In this document: piece by piece, positions 48,259 to 48,454 of the stretch
How the letters are laid out: each line of letters starts with the position of its first letter
Numbering within the stretch: the first letter of the stretch is position 1
Assembly: GCF_004310295.1 (NCBI RefSeq)
Contig: NZ_SISB01000049.1
Coordinates: 1-48,454 of the forward strand
Direction of reading: 5' to 3'
Length of the DNA: 48,454 nucleotides
From: Pseudomonas sp. BGI-2
Lineage (GTDB): Bacteria; Pseudomonadota; Gammaproteobacteria; Pseudomonadales; Pseudomonadaceae
Program-made: the position numbers and the translations under genes
Notes under the pieces: generated by a model
The model's database searches: none
What the model was told of the DNA's origin: nothing
What the model saw: the letters and a program-made list of their open reading frames with translations, nothing else

Positions 48259-48329
48259 TTGAGCGTGGGCAAAAAGATGTTGGGGCTGATTGCGCTGTTG
48301 CTGATTGTGGCGCTGTGGGCCAGTTATTT
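48259..48329 (+). pseudogene. 5' exon of an interrupted gene, start of a membrane protein
   Basis: TTG 48259 has AAAGGAG six bases upstream (48246-48252). It opens a short frame with one long hydrophobic helix (LGLIALLLIVALWASY) after a basic start. After codon 23 the frame enters a group II intron at 48330. GTG 48265 and ATG 48277 are other possible starts. If the intron splices, the gene may still be functional; the 3' exon is outside the window. Confidence 0.6.
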
Positions 48330-48454
48330 GTGCGCCCAGCATGGGCGCCATCCTAGAGGTGAAAGTCCTCTCTTGAGCTGGCCACAGCGAATGAAGCGAA
48401 GCGCAACTGCATGAGGGCGACCGAGTGTGGGAAGGAAGCGTGGAACGTAAACCG
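48330..48454 (+). mobile_element. Group II intron, 5' end (runs off the window)
   Basis: The sequence GTGCGCCC at 48330 is the typical 5' end of bacterial group II introns. It is followed by the stem GCGCCC (48332-48337)/GGGCGC (48343-48348) and the conserved AGGTGAAAGTCCT stretch at 48357-48369 of domain I. The exon before it ends in AGTTATTT, the likely IBS1 site. No intron-coded protein is visible yet; it would lie right of the window. This is the 5' portion only. Confidence 0.82.

Noticed and set aside
48071..48262. 63-codon frame over the long inverted repeat
   Set aside because: It is made of the repeat arms and ends in the next gene's ribosome site.

Overview
The window is bacterial chromosome from a fluorescent-group Pseudomonas. 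The evidence is an NAD-specific glutamate dehydrogenase of about 1630 residues, an orphan CcoN subunit, a cysI/DUF934 pair, a moxR-bat operon, a halovibrin-like pair, and Pseudomonas-type REP palindromes between genes. No rRNA, tRNA or CRISPR array was seen.

Positions 1 to about 20059 are the late half of a transposable (Mu-like) prophage whose left end lies outside the window. Heads are Mu-like or lambda-like: protease-scaffold, decoration protein, major capsid protein, gp36 and gp37. The contractile tail is P2-like: sheath, tube, E/E', tape measure, U, X, D, V, W, J, I, fibre and fibre chaperone. Three near-identical 23-nt motifs (1367, 7358, 13495) precede the protease, E and gpW genes and look like a shared late promoter. 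Cargo genes on the opposite strand sit beside two of them: a HEPN-RES operon (1-1274) and a small winged-helix-like gene (6984-7283). After the fibre genes lies a Com-like zinc finger, a 50-aa protein, an ABC ATPase fused to a GNAT domain, and a formyltransferase. The layout recalls com-mom of Mu but the enzymes differ. It is the best candidate here for an undescribed system, probably nucleic-acid modification. The right end carries three sites resembling MuA-binding sites and stops 16 nt past the host batD stop.

From 20076 to 26921 (minus strand) is a six-gene moxR-DUF58-DUF4381-batA-batB/C-batD operon, translationally coupled. Then come a small conserved gene, the large gdhB-type dehydrogenase (28069-32970), a frameshifted lipoprotein gene, an ABM monooxygenase, a MocR regulator divergent from an AhpD-like gene, a LysR-type regulator, a GNAT, and an Asp/Glu racemase.

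From 39271 to 43674 is an accessory-looking block: two tandem halovibrin-like lipoproteins, a small exported protein, a 455-aa beta-rich protein, a 68-aa protein, and a divergent gene. The last part holds a CcoQ-like peptide with orphan CcoN, then cysI and DUF934, a long inverted repeat, and a gene start cut at 48330 by the 5' end of a group II intron that runs off the window.
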